A DNA stretch of 64,000 bases from Chaetoderma sp. LZ-2023a (lineage: Eukaryota > Mollusca > Caudofoveata > Chaetodermatida > Chaetodermatidae): positions 77,077,259 to 77,141,258 of the forward strand of contig CM067367.1 of assembly GCA_034401795.1 (NCBI GenBank), in the 5' to 3' direction. The notes below the pieces were generated by a model, which saw only the letters and a program-made list of their open reading frames with translations, was not told where the DNA came from and searched no databases. Within the stretch, counting starts at the first letter, position 1. Every line of letters starts with the position of its first letter. Positions 12,042-24,790 of the stretch are shown piece after piece. Both the position numbers and the translations under genes were made by a program.

Positions 12042-12452
12042 GCCTATGTCTTTTGGCCAGTTTAACAATTAAAATTTTAACTTGACACACGATATATATA
12101 TATACCTTGTATCCCCTCGTGCCACGCCACAGGGGGGGCCAAAGAACGAATAGCCAATCAATCAAATTGAATTTCGTAATTTTTTTTCGTCGTCAGGTTT
12201 GAAATTAATAATATGAACAAGAATGCAAGGAATCTAAATTACAAAGCAATCATATGTAATCTGTTGGCTAGTTAGAAAAAATATGCACCGCATCTCCCGG
12301 CGGAATTAGTTTCGAAATATTCAATAGAATTCTGTTGTATTGTACAGTTTCGGAGTTCCGTTTCCATCATTAAATGTTTATCGTTATTCGCCTTTAACCC
12401 CTCGTGTGTCAAGTTAAAATTTTAATTGTTAAACTGGCCAAAAGACATAGGC
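12042..12452. repeat. Perfect 51-bp inverted repeat flanking 309 bp
   Basis: Left arm 12042-12092 and right arm 12402-12452 are exact reverse complements over 51 bases (left arm starts GCCTATGTCTTTTGG). The interior has no ORF; it includes CTCCCGGCGGAATTAG and HP1-like ATTAGTTTCGAAATATTC. Confidence 0.85.
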
Positions 12453-13017
12453 TAAAAGTGTCATTAAATGTTTTTTGTAGGCTTACAAGAAAAAACATTG
12501 ATTCCAAACCTTTCTGTTGCCTCTCAGCTTTTGCCAATCATCGTTCTGTTGACTCTGTAGGGCATTCAATTACAAGCCATACTCATTTTGGTCTATTTCT
12601 GGCTTGAGGGACATTGGACCTACATATTCAATAAATGCTAAATAAAAAGTCATTGAATTTTCCAAAAAAAAACCCTTTTATTTATCCTTTAGCAAATCAT
12701 AGACATACATCCTGTTATTCGTGCCTCAAACCTCAAGTAACTGCTTTACTGCTATTATGAACCAAGCCACGATCTTTCACGAACAATGGAATAGAACAAT
12801 GCAATTTGACACTGACAGTCGTGAAAATCTTTAACATAGCATCTTGATTACACACTTAAAGGTGCATATACATACCAGAATCGCTACAAATAAAATGATT
12901 AAAATAGTATACTTTTTAGAAGCGTAAATCGCGGGCAGATGTAAGGACACGAAATAACTTTTAGTAGATGATGATTTTATTCCGTATAAATTAATATAAT
13001 TTTTTTAGTTCTGCTTT

Positions 13018-13330
13018 AACGCTTAATAGTCCGACACGTTGTACGAATTGTATGGCTTTGCTATTTAATAAACATGCTGTTTAATACTTTGAAACTAATT
13101 TGACTGGACGCTGTTGCTGCCTATGTCCATTCAAATTAGTTTCAAAATATTCAACGGCATGCTTATTAAATAGCAAACGCATACAATTCGTTCAGCTTGA
13201 CGGACTAAATGTTTGTGACTGACAAAATCACGTTATTCATAACGTAATTGATAATGAAATCTGCCTATATGTGACATTGTTGATTATGACGTCACATGAT
13301 TGATCGATAAACTGGATTCATCAATTAAAA
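13018..13330. mobile_element. HP1 symmetrical (double CRE-side) copy
   Basis: The left half runs TAATAGTCCGACACGTTG, TACGAATTGTATGG, AATAAACATGC into the hairpin. The right half returns through the same blocks inverted (GCATGCTTATTAAATAG, ATACAATTCGTTCAG) to ATTATGACGTCACATGATTG and ATAAACTGGATTC. No GC-rich end is present. Confidence 0.75.
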
Positions 13331-13638
13331 GAAATATCGTATATGCCATCGTAAAGACAGGCATTGTATTCCTGTATTGTAATTAGTGGACTTTAACTCC
13401 TACAAAACGTATTGCAGATTTACTTTGCTTGTGGCCCTAATTGCAGTAAGATAAGATACATGGCTATTGTTGCAAACAATAACGAACATACTTCCCGAGA
13501 TGTTATTATGAAAATGTAGAAACTTGAAATAGGCTCATGCATTAGAGTGTATGAGCCAGAGACTATAGACACAGATTACATGCCATACCATAGCCAGTCT
13601 AAGTTCCAGGATTACACTAAGCTACACGTACTCCTTGT

Positions 13639-13985
13639 CTAATGGACCTTTCCAGTTTTAGTTATGCCCCGCACATCGCCATCTAAGCTCCACTCACACC
13701 ACGCTCGTGTTGGGATCAATCGATCTCTCAACTCCCTGGCTATCAATTTCCAGAAAACTATGGGGCAAGCTGTTGAATATTTTGAAACTATTTCGACTGG
13801 GGGCTGTTGCTGCCTACAGCATGTTTATTAAAGCGCAAAGACATACGATTCGGACAAGGTGTCGGATTATTAAGCGGTAAAGACGGACTGTTTCGAATCA
13901 TGCATGGCGTCATGATTGTGACGTCATCCTACACGTCGCGTAGTTGATTATGACGTCATATGATTTAGTAAGGAAATGGATTCAT
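13639..13985 (-). mobile_element. HP1 copy (GC end first)
   Basis: Starts TAATGGACCTTTCCAG, then TTATGCCCCGC, GCTCGTGTTGGGATC, one hairpin arm only, and CRE motifs GTGACGTCATCC and ATTATGACGTCATATG. The second hairpin arm is deleted. Confidence 0.82.
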
Positions 13986-14944
13986 GAATTCTTTAGCTTT
14001 GATTGATTCATGATTTTGGTATCACAAAAGCACACGCGCACGCATGCATGCGCGCACATACTTACGCACGCACGCACACGTACGCACCTTAAGAGTAGCA
14101 TGTACAATTAGGAATTTCCGAACGTAAAAGAGGATAATATAACTATGATCTTAAAAATTGGTGGTGATTGTTCAGAGAAAATGGTAAAAATTACAATCAC
14201 ACTAGCGTGTACAAAAAAATATCCAAATAGCATTAAGTCAAACAATGTGGAGACTGTGTCAAAAATGCTTATGATGTTCCGGATTCCTTAATGTGATTTT
14301 TCCTCATTGCTACTGAAATTGCGCAAAATCTCAGCACATTACAGTCAACGTATGCGTGATTTTTACTCAACATACGCAGTAATTGTTATTTTTCTTTTAA
14401 GGTATTTAGAGGCCTGCATCATCGTCATATTATAAGGGACTTATTGCGCTTATGCTATTTCAATACTGTTTTAATGTCATAATAATGGGCCTCACTATTT
14501 TTCACCCCACCACAACCACTCCCCCCCCCCACCCCTGAACCTTAAGATTTACATCTGCGAATCCAATATGAGAATTGTATGGCCACGAACCTCTCCATGT
14601 TGCAAAACAATGGCCGTCAATAATCAAATATCTTGATGCCATTGGCGTTGCCAACAGGGCGTGTAATTGAAGCAGGACATTAATAAACACGCACGACTGA
14701 CTTGTTGACACATTTCATTAGCGATGCTCAAAATCAATTATCCCTATAGAAACAACAGATGAGATATGAATACTTATTTACAATATTCACCATATTCAGT
14801 TGGAGATTTTGAAATTAATTTGACAAAACTGCTGCTGTCATCGGCAGTAACATCTTCCAAATCAAGTTATTTTAAAATTATCTACCAATGGTCTGTGCAA
14901 TTGTAACGTCACCGTCAGAATGCAGTGAAAATACAGTGTGGTAT

Positions 14945-15070
14945 TTTGTTTGTTTGTTTGTTCATTTTATCGTTCGTACATTTGTTCCTTCATTTGCTCG
15001 TTCGTTCATTCGTCCCTTTGTTCATTTCTGCGTTCGTACATTCATTCATTCATTTGTTTGTTTATCTACT
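14945..15070. repeat. Degenerate TTTG/TTCG/TTCA tetranucleotide repeat
   Basis: Runs of TTTG, TTCG and TTCA words over about 125 bases. The FVRSFV-like translations are artefacts. Confidence 0.8.
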
Positions 15071-15104
15071 AGAAATTGCTCTTGACATATACCCTTCTCA
15101 AGAA

Positions 15105-15460
15105 AAAAGTCTTTGCTTGTGCCCAGTGATTCTCATAAGGGTCCGTTTGTGGGTATATACCACGAACACTCTGCCTGGGACCCCCAAAAGTAATGGCAGT
15201 ATGTCCCATGGGACCCCTGAGAATCTATTGATTATTAAGTACTAAGTAGTTTTTTAGGAATTGATATAAAAATACCTACTAAATCTAGCATGGGACATAA
15301 ATAATTCCTAGTTGTGAGTCGCACGGCACCATCTGATTTTAGCATAGATGAGGTAATACTGCTTGGGACTCCAAATTCGAGGGGACCCCAGATTTCGGGG
15401 TGTAGAGTCTATCGGACCTCCAAAATTTAGATGCCAAGAGAAACACTGATTGAGTCTCTC
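15105..15460. other. Unassigned insertion in unit 1 with GGGACCCC motifs
   Basis: GTGATTCTCATAAGGGTCC (15126) is nearly inverted at GGGACCCCTGAGAATC (15212), and GAGAAACACTGATTG lies near 15438. The sister region in unit 2 (after about 31500) lacks this block, so it is probably a private insertion. No ORF. Confidence 0.35.
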
Positions 15461-15639
15461 AGACACCCTTTCTTATTTTGCGAGTTGTATTGACCTGAAC
15501 ATTTAATTTCTGGGGTTCCGCGATATTCTTAATTAAATTTTCACTAATTCTTCTTCACCTAATACTACTTTTCATTTTTGTGAAGTCCATGTGATCAGGG
15601 AGGAATTGGCCTATGCAAAAACACATTCACTCCATCATA

Positions 15640-15953
15640 ATTCACCTTTCCAGAGAATCCATCATCATCTGACGTCATACGACGTCATAATACGTTAGGC
15701 GGCGTGTAGGATGACGTCATAATCATTACGTCCTAAATGATTCTATATGGCCCCTCTTTACCTATTAACAGTCCGACACGTTGTACGAATTGTATGTCTC
15801 TACTATTTAAGAAACATGCTGTTGAATATTTTGAAACTAATTTCACTGTATAGTTTTCTGGAAATTGATAGTCTGGGAGTTCAGTGATCGATCGATGGGT
15901 GGAGCTTCGCTAGAGATGGGCGGGGCATAGCTAATACTGGAAAGGTCCTTTGA
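15640..15953 (+). mobile_element. HP1 copy (CRE end first, half hairpin)
   Basis: Starts ATTCACCTTTCCAG, has ATCTGACGTCATACGACGTC and GGATGACGTCATAATC, then one hairpin arm joined directly to TGTATAGTTTTCTGG, and ends ACTGGAAAGGTCC. Confidence 0.82.
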
Positions 15954-16541
15954 ACATATTTTATTCCTTCCCGCTGTCATGAGTATTAACCTATATCCCA
16001 GGTTTTTTTTAATGAAAGATGGTGTGACGCTTCTTAAAACATAATTTGTAGTTCTCAGTAGAGTGTATGACATGTGATGTCATGACCGTGCCATGACGTC
16101 ACATACCTAATTCCATATCAAATCCATTAGTGCAAACATAGCTCATAGTATGTTGCCATGAGCAGTTGAAAATACACGCTTTCTAGCTGAAAGCCAAGCG
16201 ATGCTTTAAATTGGGCCAACTTATGAGTGTTATATTGTCTCGATTTGGTAGCAGTGTTATAATACATTCATCCGATGAATTCCGTGAATTCTACTTCGGC
16301 ATGCTCAAGGTACAGTTAAAATAAAAAATATATGGTAACAATTTTTGAACTGCGTTTTATTCTAAAGTTTTATCAAAACGACCTGAAACTTGGCAAATGT
16401 CTGGGGTCATTTGGGCTTTGTGGCTTACTCAAAGAAACACCCACTGTCTTCATGGGTTTCAGAGATATCTAATCATAAGCAACTGGAGTGACTATAAATC
16501 ATAAATCTGTCACTTTGATAGACATAGTATTAAGCTTTACG

Positions 16542-16912
16542 TAATGGACGGTTCCATTTTTAGCTATGCCCCGCCAATCTCTAGCTAAGCTCCACCCACA
16601 CCTCGCTCGTGTTGGGATCAATCGAACCCCCTGACTATCAATTTCCAGAAAACTCTAAAGGTAAGCTGTTGAATATTTTAAAACTAGTTTGACTGTGCGC
16701 TGTTGCTGCCTATGACAGCAACAGCGCCTAGTCAAATTAGTTTCAAAATATTCAACAGAGTGTTTATTAAATGGTAAAACATACAATTCATACAACGTGT
16801 CGCGTTAAAGAGGACTATATTAAATGATTTATGTCGTCATGGTTATGACGTCGGCCTGCACGCCACGTAGTTGATTATGACCTCATATGTTTGAGTTAGG
16901 AAATGGCTTCAT
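16542..16912 (-). mobile_element. HP1 copy (GC end first, intact hairpin)
   Basis: GTAATGGACGGTTCC, TATGCCCCGCC, GGTAAGCTGTTGAATATTTT, hairpin centre CTATGACAGCAACAGCGCC, AATTCATACAACGTGTCG and CRE-like ATTATGACCTCATATG. Confidence 0.85.
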
Positions 16913-16934
16913 GAAATATATTATCAGCCCACGA

Positions 16935-17433
16935 GCAATGGAGGATTCCAGTTTATCCATCAATCATATGACGTCATAATCAACTAGGTGACGTATATGA
17001 TGGCATCATAATCAATTACATGATGAATGACGTAGTTAAGTTCGTCGCGGATGCTTAATTGATAACGGACTAAGGGTTATTCTACGAATTGTACTATTTA
17101 ATCAACTTGCTATTAAATATTTTGAAATAAATTTGAACCAATTAAATTAGTTTCAAATTATTCATGACTTTACTGGTATAAGGTCAGATATTTCATATCT
17201 TACCTAGCTCCGGATTTATAATCAGACATTTTTAAACCACTCGAAGCTAAGCTGAGCGAAATATTCCAAGTGAGTTAATATATTAGCTTCGAGTCCTTTA
17301 AAGATGGCTGATATATGGCTTGTATAGTTTTCTGAAAATTGATAGTGAGTGTGTTCGGGGATCGATCGATCCCAACACGGGGAAAGGGTGTGTGAAGGTT
17401 AGCCAGAGATGGACGTGGCATAGGTAAAACTGT
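16935..17433 (+). mobile_element. HP1 copy interrupted by a small palindromic insertion
   Basis: AGGATTCCAG, ATATGACGTCATAATC and the core run to about 17165. About 150 unrelated bases follow, then HP1 resumes at GTATAGTTTTCTG, GGGATCGATCGATCCC and AGGTAAAACTG. The interruption holds an inverted pair ACTCGAAGCTAA / TTAGCTTCGAGT. Confidence 0.7.
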
Positions 17434-17741
17434 CATTTGAATATATGGTTATTTTATTTATAGCTACTGTTCATCACCGACTCATCTCATATATACGCAT
17501 TGCATTTACAGGAGTAATGTGTAAGCCATACATAAGCAATGAGCATAAGATCATTACAGAGGATGAATAGACTATGTAACATTACTATCTGCCTTGTAGT
17601 GTTTCCTGACACTCTAATTAAGTCACGCGAAATTAGCGCAATTCCCACTAGAGCGGATTGCAGTGCAAACAAATCACGGAAAGATAGACCCATGAATAAT
17701 TTGTGTTATAAGTACGCACAGTGCCACAATGACCATTCCTA

Positions 17742-18080
17742 TCGCGGTGCTGTTTCTAACTATGCCCGCCCACTTCTAGCTAAGTTCCTCCCACATTTTG
17801 CACGTGTTGGGATCGATTTATATACTATGAATCCCGCATCCCCAGAATCTCATTTTCAAGATAACTATTCAGGAAATATTTTTAATATTTTGAAGATAAT
17901 TTGTCTGGGGGTAGGCAGCAAAAGCTCACAGTCAAATTAGTTTCACATTTTTCAACATGATATTTATTATATTGTAAACTCATCAAAGACCGTACACTTT
18001 CCGGACTTTTCGAGCGTCATTATGATTGAGACATCAGACTACACGTGACGTAATTGAGTCTGCCTTCATGTACGCGAGTG
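17742..18080 (-). mobile_element. Old HP1 copy shared with unit 2
   Basis: Starts after a TCCTATCGCGG junction with AACTATGCCCGCCC, then GTGTTGGGATCGATTTA, a diverged hairpin (TTTTGAAGATAATTTG / CAGTCAAATTAGTTTC) and ACACGTGACGTAATTG. Unit 2 has the corresponding copy at 33262-33640 at the same junction. Confidence 0.7.
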
Positions 18081-18394
18081 GCAGATCTGATCCCTCCATT
18101 CAGCCTGTATTACGATGAAGTCACGTGTCTTTAACCCTTTAACCACCACAGGCGAGAATGTACACACTCCTTATCATGTAAGCCGATATTCTGTTGACTA
18201 GAAATTGTTGCTGCCTGTGACCGCAACAGCTTCCTGTAAAATTAGTGTCAAAATAGTAAACATCTTTCCTAAATATTTGTCTTGAAATTCAGACACACGA
18301 ATTTCAAGTAGTAGACGGTTGAAATCTGTTACACGAACGTCTTAATTAATCCTACGCTAGTTAGATTTTACTCTACCAGAGTATTTTTCTATCA

Positions 18395-18755
18395 TCTGAC
18401 GTCATATGACGTCATAATCAGCAATGCGGTGTGTCGGATGACGTCATAATCATTACCTCAAAAATGATTCTATTCATCCCGTGTTTAACTCTTAGTAGTC
18501 CGACACGTACAAATTGTATGTCTCTACTATTTAATAAACATGCTGCTGAATATTTTGAAACTAATTTGACTGGACACTGTTGCTGCCATATGCAGCAACA
18601 GCGCCCAGTCAAATTAGTTCCAATATATGCAATAGCTTACCTGTATAGTTCTCTGGAAATTGATAGTCAGAGACATCAAAGTTCGATTGACTCCAATACG
18701 ACCGAGGTGTGGATGGAGCTTAGCTAGATATAGGCGGGGCTTAGCTAAAAATGGT
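18395..18755 (+). mobile_element. HP1 copy (CRE end first)
   Basis: ATCTGACGTCATATGACGTC, GGATGACGTCATAATC, full hairpin with centre GCTGCCATATGCAGCAACAG, GCTTAGCTAGATATAGGCGG, AAAAATGGTTCATTG. Confidence 0.85.
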
Positions 18756-20094
18756 TCATTGCGATGATTGCATAGAAAAAACTCGACACACAGTTTGTAT
18801 TGCCCCAGGCTGCCATTCATGTTAATAAATTAAAAGAAGTTTCATATTTGTTTTTCAAGAAACACGGTCCCTGGAATTATGACAATAAAAGGTGCTCTAA
18901 TGCCTTTCGTCCCCGCGACCTAGGGGTATTTATCGTGCAGACGAGATTCGTTTTCTCAATATCCAATGACAGTTGCACAATTCCCCTGGCTTACCCATTA
19001 CTTCCTCATTCGAGTGTCTTCTACTGAGAGGAATATACTCCAGCACCATTCATATCACACAATGCGTGTCTGGTCTTTTTCCGAATCAGGTTATTAGAGA
19101 TCCGTATTGCTTCACCCAGTTACAGGCTATGCACAAATTCTAATGCACAGTCATTCTCCGGGTGAATTCATGGAGACAGAAAGTTATAAGAAAGGAGTCA
19201 AAGGAAATATGAGTTTATGTAATAAACCACATCACACAGTATGTAGGCCATTATTCAAGCTAAACAGGCTTACTTGATATTGAACGTGATATAGAATGAC
19301 ATTTTGATTCATGAAGAATAAATGAATTTTTTTAATTTAACATTTTTTACAGTGAAGTTGCGAAATTGAATTTATGGCTTATTGAGGGTATTTCTCATTC
19401 TAGATGTTTAAAATTGTGGCAAGTTGAATTCCTTCAAATGTGTGCTGTGTATTTATTTCATTCTGTTGCTGGCTCACCAAGTTCGTATTTCTATGCAAAC
19501 GCTTATAGCAGGCAGATATCGGATGCGTGACATGGTATAACCTTTGAAGAATTCGTCAGAGGAAATGGTGGCATTATCTATGGAATGCTTGTATGAGAAA
19601 ATGACATCATCTGGGCTTGTTAGGTGAAATTGATGAGACAGGAATGTAATAGTTTGCTATTAATGATAGCACCACGCTAGGACACTGATAATGCAGGTGA
19701 CTGAAATTGTATTGGGTCAATACCGGGCCCTATTGTTCTGGCATTGGTATCGGCCCAGCAACCTGCATTATAAGGGGGTGGGCTGGGGTGAGCGGGGTAG
19801 GATAGGGTTAATCGACACTGGCTTGCTAAGCTTCATTTCATGATATTCAGCATGCACCTACGAACTCATAATAATGGCATGCCCACGACAAAAATCACAC
19901 AAGATATAAATCGATGTTACCATACATTCATGGATGTACATATAGCTGAAGTTATGTGTGGAATGTGCAGCTTGTGCGCATGATCTGTCAAGTTCCTGTT
20001 CATTAACAACTAAGCTATATCATTCTGTTTTCTCATGTTGTTCTAATTAGATTACACGTAACTCTCCATGACTAAATATGATCAAGAAAATAAA

Positions 20095-20280
20095 CATACC
20101 TTCTTACAGATACCCATTTGCGAGGCAATGGGAAAAAACTACTTTTGAAAATTTACCACTTGACTTGTTTGTTACTGAGCCAGTCATTTCATATTTGCTC
20201 ATTCTGCAACTTGACATTCCTCAAGACGACTACAGAGGCTGGTTTAGACTTCATTGCCATGAATTGATTAATAACCATAA
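20095..20280. mobile_element. Degraded HP2 copy in unit 2
   Basis: ACTACTTTTGAAAATTTACC and CTGAGCCAGTCATTTC survive with ATTCCTCAAGACGACTACAG. It sits at the same unit position as HP2 copies at 36360-36510 (unit 3) and 44150-44360 (unit 4). Confidence 0.65.
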
Positions 20281-21079
20281 TGTGAAGTTAATCTACTGCC
20301 TTGTATAATTTCAATTTAGGATTAATATCACTTGCCAAATTCTAAACCTTTTGAAATATTTTTTGGAAGGTTTGAATGATATTTGTTGCTGCCTTTGACA
20401 TCAAAGCTTTTCAGTCGATATGATTTCAAAACATTGAGAAGTGTCCATAACGATGTGCAGTACACCCTATCTGTAGCTTGATATGCAGTGCACTCAATGC
20501 TGGCACAATGGCACTAGCAACGTGGATAAAGTATCAAAATCTCAGCTCATGTGTCGAAAAGATGACAGACGGGAATCTAAGTGTGGATTGAGCTGGGTGT
20601 GTGGGTGGCTGGGTGTGTATGTGGCTAGCAGCACGGATGTCAATTTACACAGCTCCATCCCAGTTACAGATTATACCGATTTTGACCCATGCGAATTTCT
20701 GAGATGCCCAATATCGCATATCTTTGTGTGACAATCATCAAATAGACTACTGTATGTCCCGCCGCTGCTCAGATCAATAACAAGCCCATCGATAGTGACA
20801 TAGAGACTCACCAGCACCCCCAACTTCACTCCTCAAATTGACTGTCCAGTCGGTGGAATTGAGTATGCGTAATAGCCCAATATTTTCCCGCTGATGGATG
20901 ACTTCTTGCCAAGATCGAAAAATATATTTTCTGCACAGATTCATAATGGACATATGTACATATCGATCGATTCCTTCTCCTATAAAGACACTTTAGTTTT
21001 CCATATATAGAGACTAGCCTACAGTGGAGTGAAATAGCGTGTGACTTGTCATCGATGCCAAGAGGTGTACGTTCACCAA

Positions 21080-21240
21080 TAATGTCAACCTGAACAGAAT
21101 AAGTCCGGCTTTTATCAAAGCAGAGCTATAAGGAATTTACAGACTGATCCGGCGCAAAACGATTGACATTCAGCCAGCAATCATCGATAGTAACAGCCGG
21201 GGAATACAATAAAAAGAATCGAATTAATGTTTTATGTTGC
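21080..21240 (+). promoter_or_regulatory. Conserved block upstream of exon copy 2
   Basis: Matches 6900-7110: AACAGAATAAGTCCGG, ACAGACTGATCCGG, AGCCAGCAATCATCGATAG. The GTAAGC donor-like motif is lost here. Confidence 0.35.
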
Positions 21241-21699
21241 TTGACAAAAATCAACAGGTCGTTCTGTGTTCCGTGTTAATAGTCTTAACTTAGAGATATA
21301 TAAGCTGTGAATATTTAATACTGTCATAATAAATAGAGCCTTGTTATTTAAATGGAACCAAAGCACTTGTAATATTATTATACAGTTCTCACGTTTATTC
21401 AGAACACAGTTAGATATTTTCTCTGCAGTAAACGTTAAAGTGGTATTAGCTGATAGATCTATAACCTTAATATCCATAAATATGCTCAGAACATCAGAAC
21501 AAGCTGTTCAAAAATATTGTCAACATAGAAACTGTGTGTCCTTCTTTTCTGTGCGGACACTCAAAATCCAAGCTGATGGACGTTAGATATTCCACAAATG
21601 TAAACGTTTGCTAAAATTTGACCCCAGAATGCATTACCTTGAGAACATCAGAAATCATATATATGTCACGGATAGTTGGTTTTGATGTTGTCAGCATAA

Positions 21700-22083
21700 T
21701 GGGGGATTCCAGTCTCTCAGTCAATCATATGGCGTTATAATCAACTAAACGTGACGTATTGACTGACGTCATAATCAATTACGTCACGAATGACTCGATT
21801 TAGTCCATCTCAAACACTTAATAGTCCGTCAGGTTGTACGAAATTTATGTCTTTACAGTTTAATAATTGTTGAATATTTTTAAACTAATTTGACTGGGTG
21901 CTGTTTCTGCCATCGACAGCAGCAGCACCATGATAAATTAGCTTCAAAATATTTAACAGGTTACCTGTATATTTTCTGGAAATTGAGATTCAGAGAATGC
22001 CGGAATCGCCCCATGCCAGCACAGGCACGTCGTGGGTGGAGCTTAGCTAGAGATGGGTGGGGCATAATTAAAAGGTGGATTCC
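21700..22083 (+). mobile_element. HP1 copy between upstream block and exon copy 2
   Basis: GGGGGATTCCAG, TATTGACTGACGTCATAATC, hairpin with centre CATCGACAGCAGCAG, GCTTAGCTAGAGATGGGTGG, AAAAGGTGGATTCCC. AATCC subfamily ends. Confidence 0.85.
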
Positions 22084-22702
22084 CACATTGTTAGCGGAGA
22101 AGACGCAGAAGGTACCAAGCTTAGATGTTGGTCGTGCGACTGCCATATTGGCTCAACAGTTAGAATTTTCTCTGAGGCCTACCAACTCTCTAGAATAATT
22201 TAAGATTGTTTTAAGCTTTACCCAACAGGATATAATGATACCTAAACTATTATCTTACATAGATGATAATGTTTCATTTGAACCTGTTGCCGCTTGTCAA
22301 ATTAGCTAACTTAATATGTCCGACAATGTAAATCGTTTTCCGCATGTAGGTCTCTTGTCAAGCTTGACAATAATCAACTCTATCATTTTCACATTTCTGT
22401 AGCCGTAGAAGCGTAGGTCTAACCGAGAATACTATTGAGTATATCGAATCAGTTAATACAAATCACCTGTTTTCGTGTACACACGACGGCGTGTCGTTAA
22501 GAAGATTGGTTGCAAGGCCACCAGATCCAGAATAAACATACAAATTGGTGACTGGAAAATAATGCTTCGTATGGCGAGTACAATTGTTGTAATTCCCAGG
22601 TGTATTTATTTACAACCATGAGGGAAAATTCTTCCGGTTGACACTGAATTGTGGATATTAACTTGGAAATGAAGCACAGATAACGTACTGGAGCCCGCAA
22701 TA

Positions 22703-22778
22703 ATGCCTGTAAAAAGATGTTTGCACGAGCCGTACACCAGTCCGAGAAGAAGACCGTATTCTTACACACAGCTAGGAG
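22703..22778 (+). CDS. Conserved first coding exon, copy 2 (unknown protein)
   Basis: Same architecture as the exon at 7671: ATG, 25 codons plus one base, then donor GTGAGT at 22779. The peptide begins MPVKRCLHEPY, then TSPRRRP, and ends YSYTQLG. Against copy 4 there are six base differences in 76 by hand count. The cluster KRCLHEPY and the ending YSYTQLG are unchanged in all copies; variation falls at residues 3, 12, 15, 17 and 18. There are no in-frame stops or indels, so this copy can still be used. An HP1 element lies 620 bases upstream. The intron starts with the 16-bp repeat. No downstream exon recognised. Confidence 0.62.
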
Positions 22779-22875
22779 GTGAGTGAATCACACTACAATA
22801 GCAATGTGTTCCTATAGCAACGTGTTCTTATAGCAACGTGTTCGCATAGCAACGTGTTCTTATAGCAATACGTAT
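22779..22875 (+). repeat. Intronic 16-bp tandem repeat, about five copies
   Basis: ATAGCAACGTGTTCTT recurs from about 22797 to 22870 with single-base changes. This is the longest array of this motif among the three exon copies. Confidence 0.8.
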
Positions 22876-23374
22876 GCCTGTCTGTCTGCTTGTCACATCC
22901 AATCATATTGTTGCTGGTTATAAATTACCTGAGTTTCGGGACAAACTGTCAAATGCTTACATCGAGCGTTCACATACATATTGGAATACACCGTTTGGTG
23001 CTAGTTCTCTAATGCTAGATGGAAGAAACAGGCGTTTATAAATGCCTTAGGTGTGTTCAGAGATTGAGTTCAATGGCGTCATTATCTAGATCACTACCTA
23101 AGGAATCCAAGAAATTATAATCATGAAACTTCCCACATTCATTTATATTTGGGGATGTTTATGAGTACTTTGGTCGATTATCTTTGCTCACCGTGTTACC
23201 AAGTGAATAGAGGAGTACACATCTCGGATAATAACTGTGGAATGCAAGAAGGATGAGTCAGCAAACGTGGTACATTCATGCCATGTTGTGGCTGTCGAGC
23301 ATTACCTTGAAATTCAGATAGATAGGTCACATATCTAGATCATATGTTCATTAAGTGCATACAGGAATACCACT

Positions 23375-23376
23375 AT

Positions 23377-23455
<79 letters not shown>
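23375..23455. repeat. (AAT)n microsatellite
   Basis: About 26 uninterrupted AAT copies. Confidence 0.97.
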
Positions 23456-23993
23456 TGGTATGGCTATAACTCCGGATTGTAGTAAGATAGATTCGCCAAA
23501 TTTGCACATTGTTCATGTTGTGGCTGGCTAGAATAGCTTTGAGATTTAGGGCAACGGATTACATATCAAGGTTAGGAGATCTCTATACGTAGACCGCAAT
23601 ACATACTGCTGCCAAAACTCTCGAAAACAAGTATGCAGAATCACAAGATCTGCTATATACCTTCTTATTACGACAGCCTCCGATTATTCTGAGTTTGAAG
23701 CCAATTGATAATTAAAATATCTCTGCCACATGGTCGCTAATAGTATTAAGAAAATAGAACATTTACCATTGAGCCATATCGTTATCATTTACAATACTGG
23801 TGCCGTTGTTGCTATCATACTCGTTATTACCATCTATAATGCCATCGATATCTAATCGTAATTGGCAGTTTGGCCCGCATACGGATCTTCTTGTATTACT
23901 AAAACTACGTATTGCATGGACATGTTTAATAAATGACTCTCCCAGAACCTGTGATAATATGGACACGTATAGTCAGAGCATTTGCTAATTTTG

Positions 23994-24002
23994 ACACACA
24001 CA

Positions 24003-24085
<83 letters not shown>

Positions 24086-24148
24086 TGGCAGGCAGGCACA
24101 CACACGCGCGCGCGCGCACGCACGCACGCACGCGCGCACACACGCACT
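23994..24148. repeat. (ACGC)n microsatellite
   Basis: ACGC/GCAC repeats with short AGGC and CG-rich interruptions. THAR/VRAC-type translations are artefacts. Confidence 0.97.
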
Positions 24149-24444
24149 AAAATTCGTCTTTGTATTTACACCTTGAGCTAGTTAGAACCCGTTTATCTTT
24201 CTGATGATCGCGAATCCTAATGATGCTCCTGTCAAGTTACTGTAATGTCCCAATTAGTCTAGTCACGAATCTGAAAAATGCGCTGCAAATTGACTTCGTA
24301 TTCCCGTTCTAACACCGATGTATGCCATTACACTGCAGCCCGTTTCTGTGACCACCTGTCCTTTGGGAGGCAAAAGATGGCGATTCTTTAAGACATGTGC
24401 TATTAAAGAACCACCATCCTTTAGCTGCAAATACAGATTGCATA

Positions 24445-24790
24445 GACGGATCCATTTCTAGCTAAGCCCCGCCTACATTTAGCATGGGTTGGAATATATT
24501 TAGAGCTTTGAAACTTACATATTAAGAAATCAAATTTAAAGGTAACTATACAGGTAACTGGTTGAATATTTTGAAACTAATTTGACTGTGAGATTTTACT
24601 CCCATAGGCAGCAAAAGCCCTCGGAAAAATTAGTTTCAAAATATTCAAATAACTGTTTATTTATTTGCAAATTCAACAACGATATGCAATTCAAACATTT
24701 TCTTGACGGGACACCCGTGAAGGATTTACGTAAGGTTTACGATGACAAGTGACGTATTGTATTATGACGTTGAATAGGTGAGTGACAAGA
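24445..24790 (-). mobile_element. Old HP1 copy shared with unit 4
   Basis: TTCTAGCTAAGCCCCGCC, a TTGAATATTTTGAAACTAAT arm, centre CCCATAGGCAGCAAAAGCCC, then AAGTGACGTATTG. The same junction and flanks occur at 50625-50990 in unit 4, so it predates the split of these units. Confidence 0.72.
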
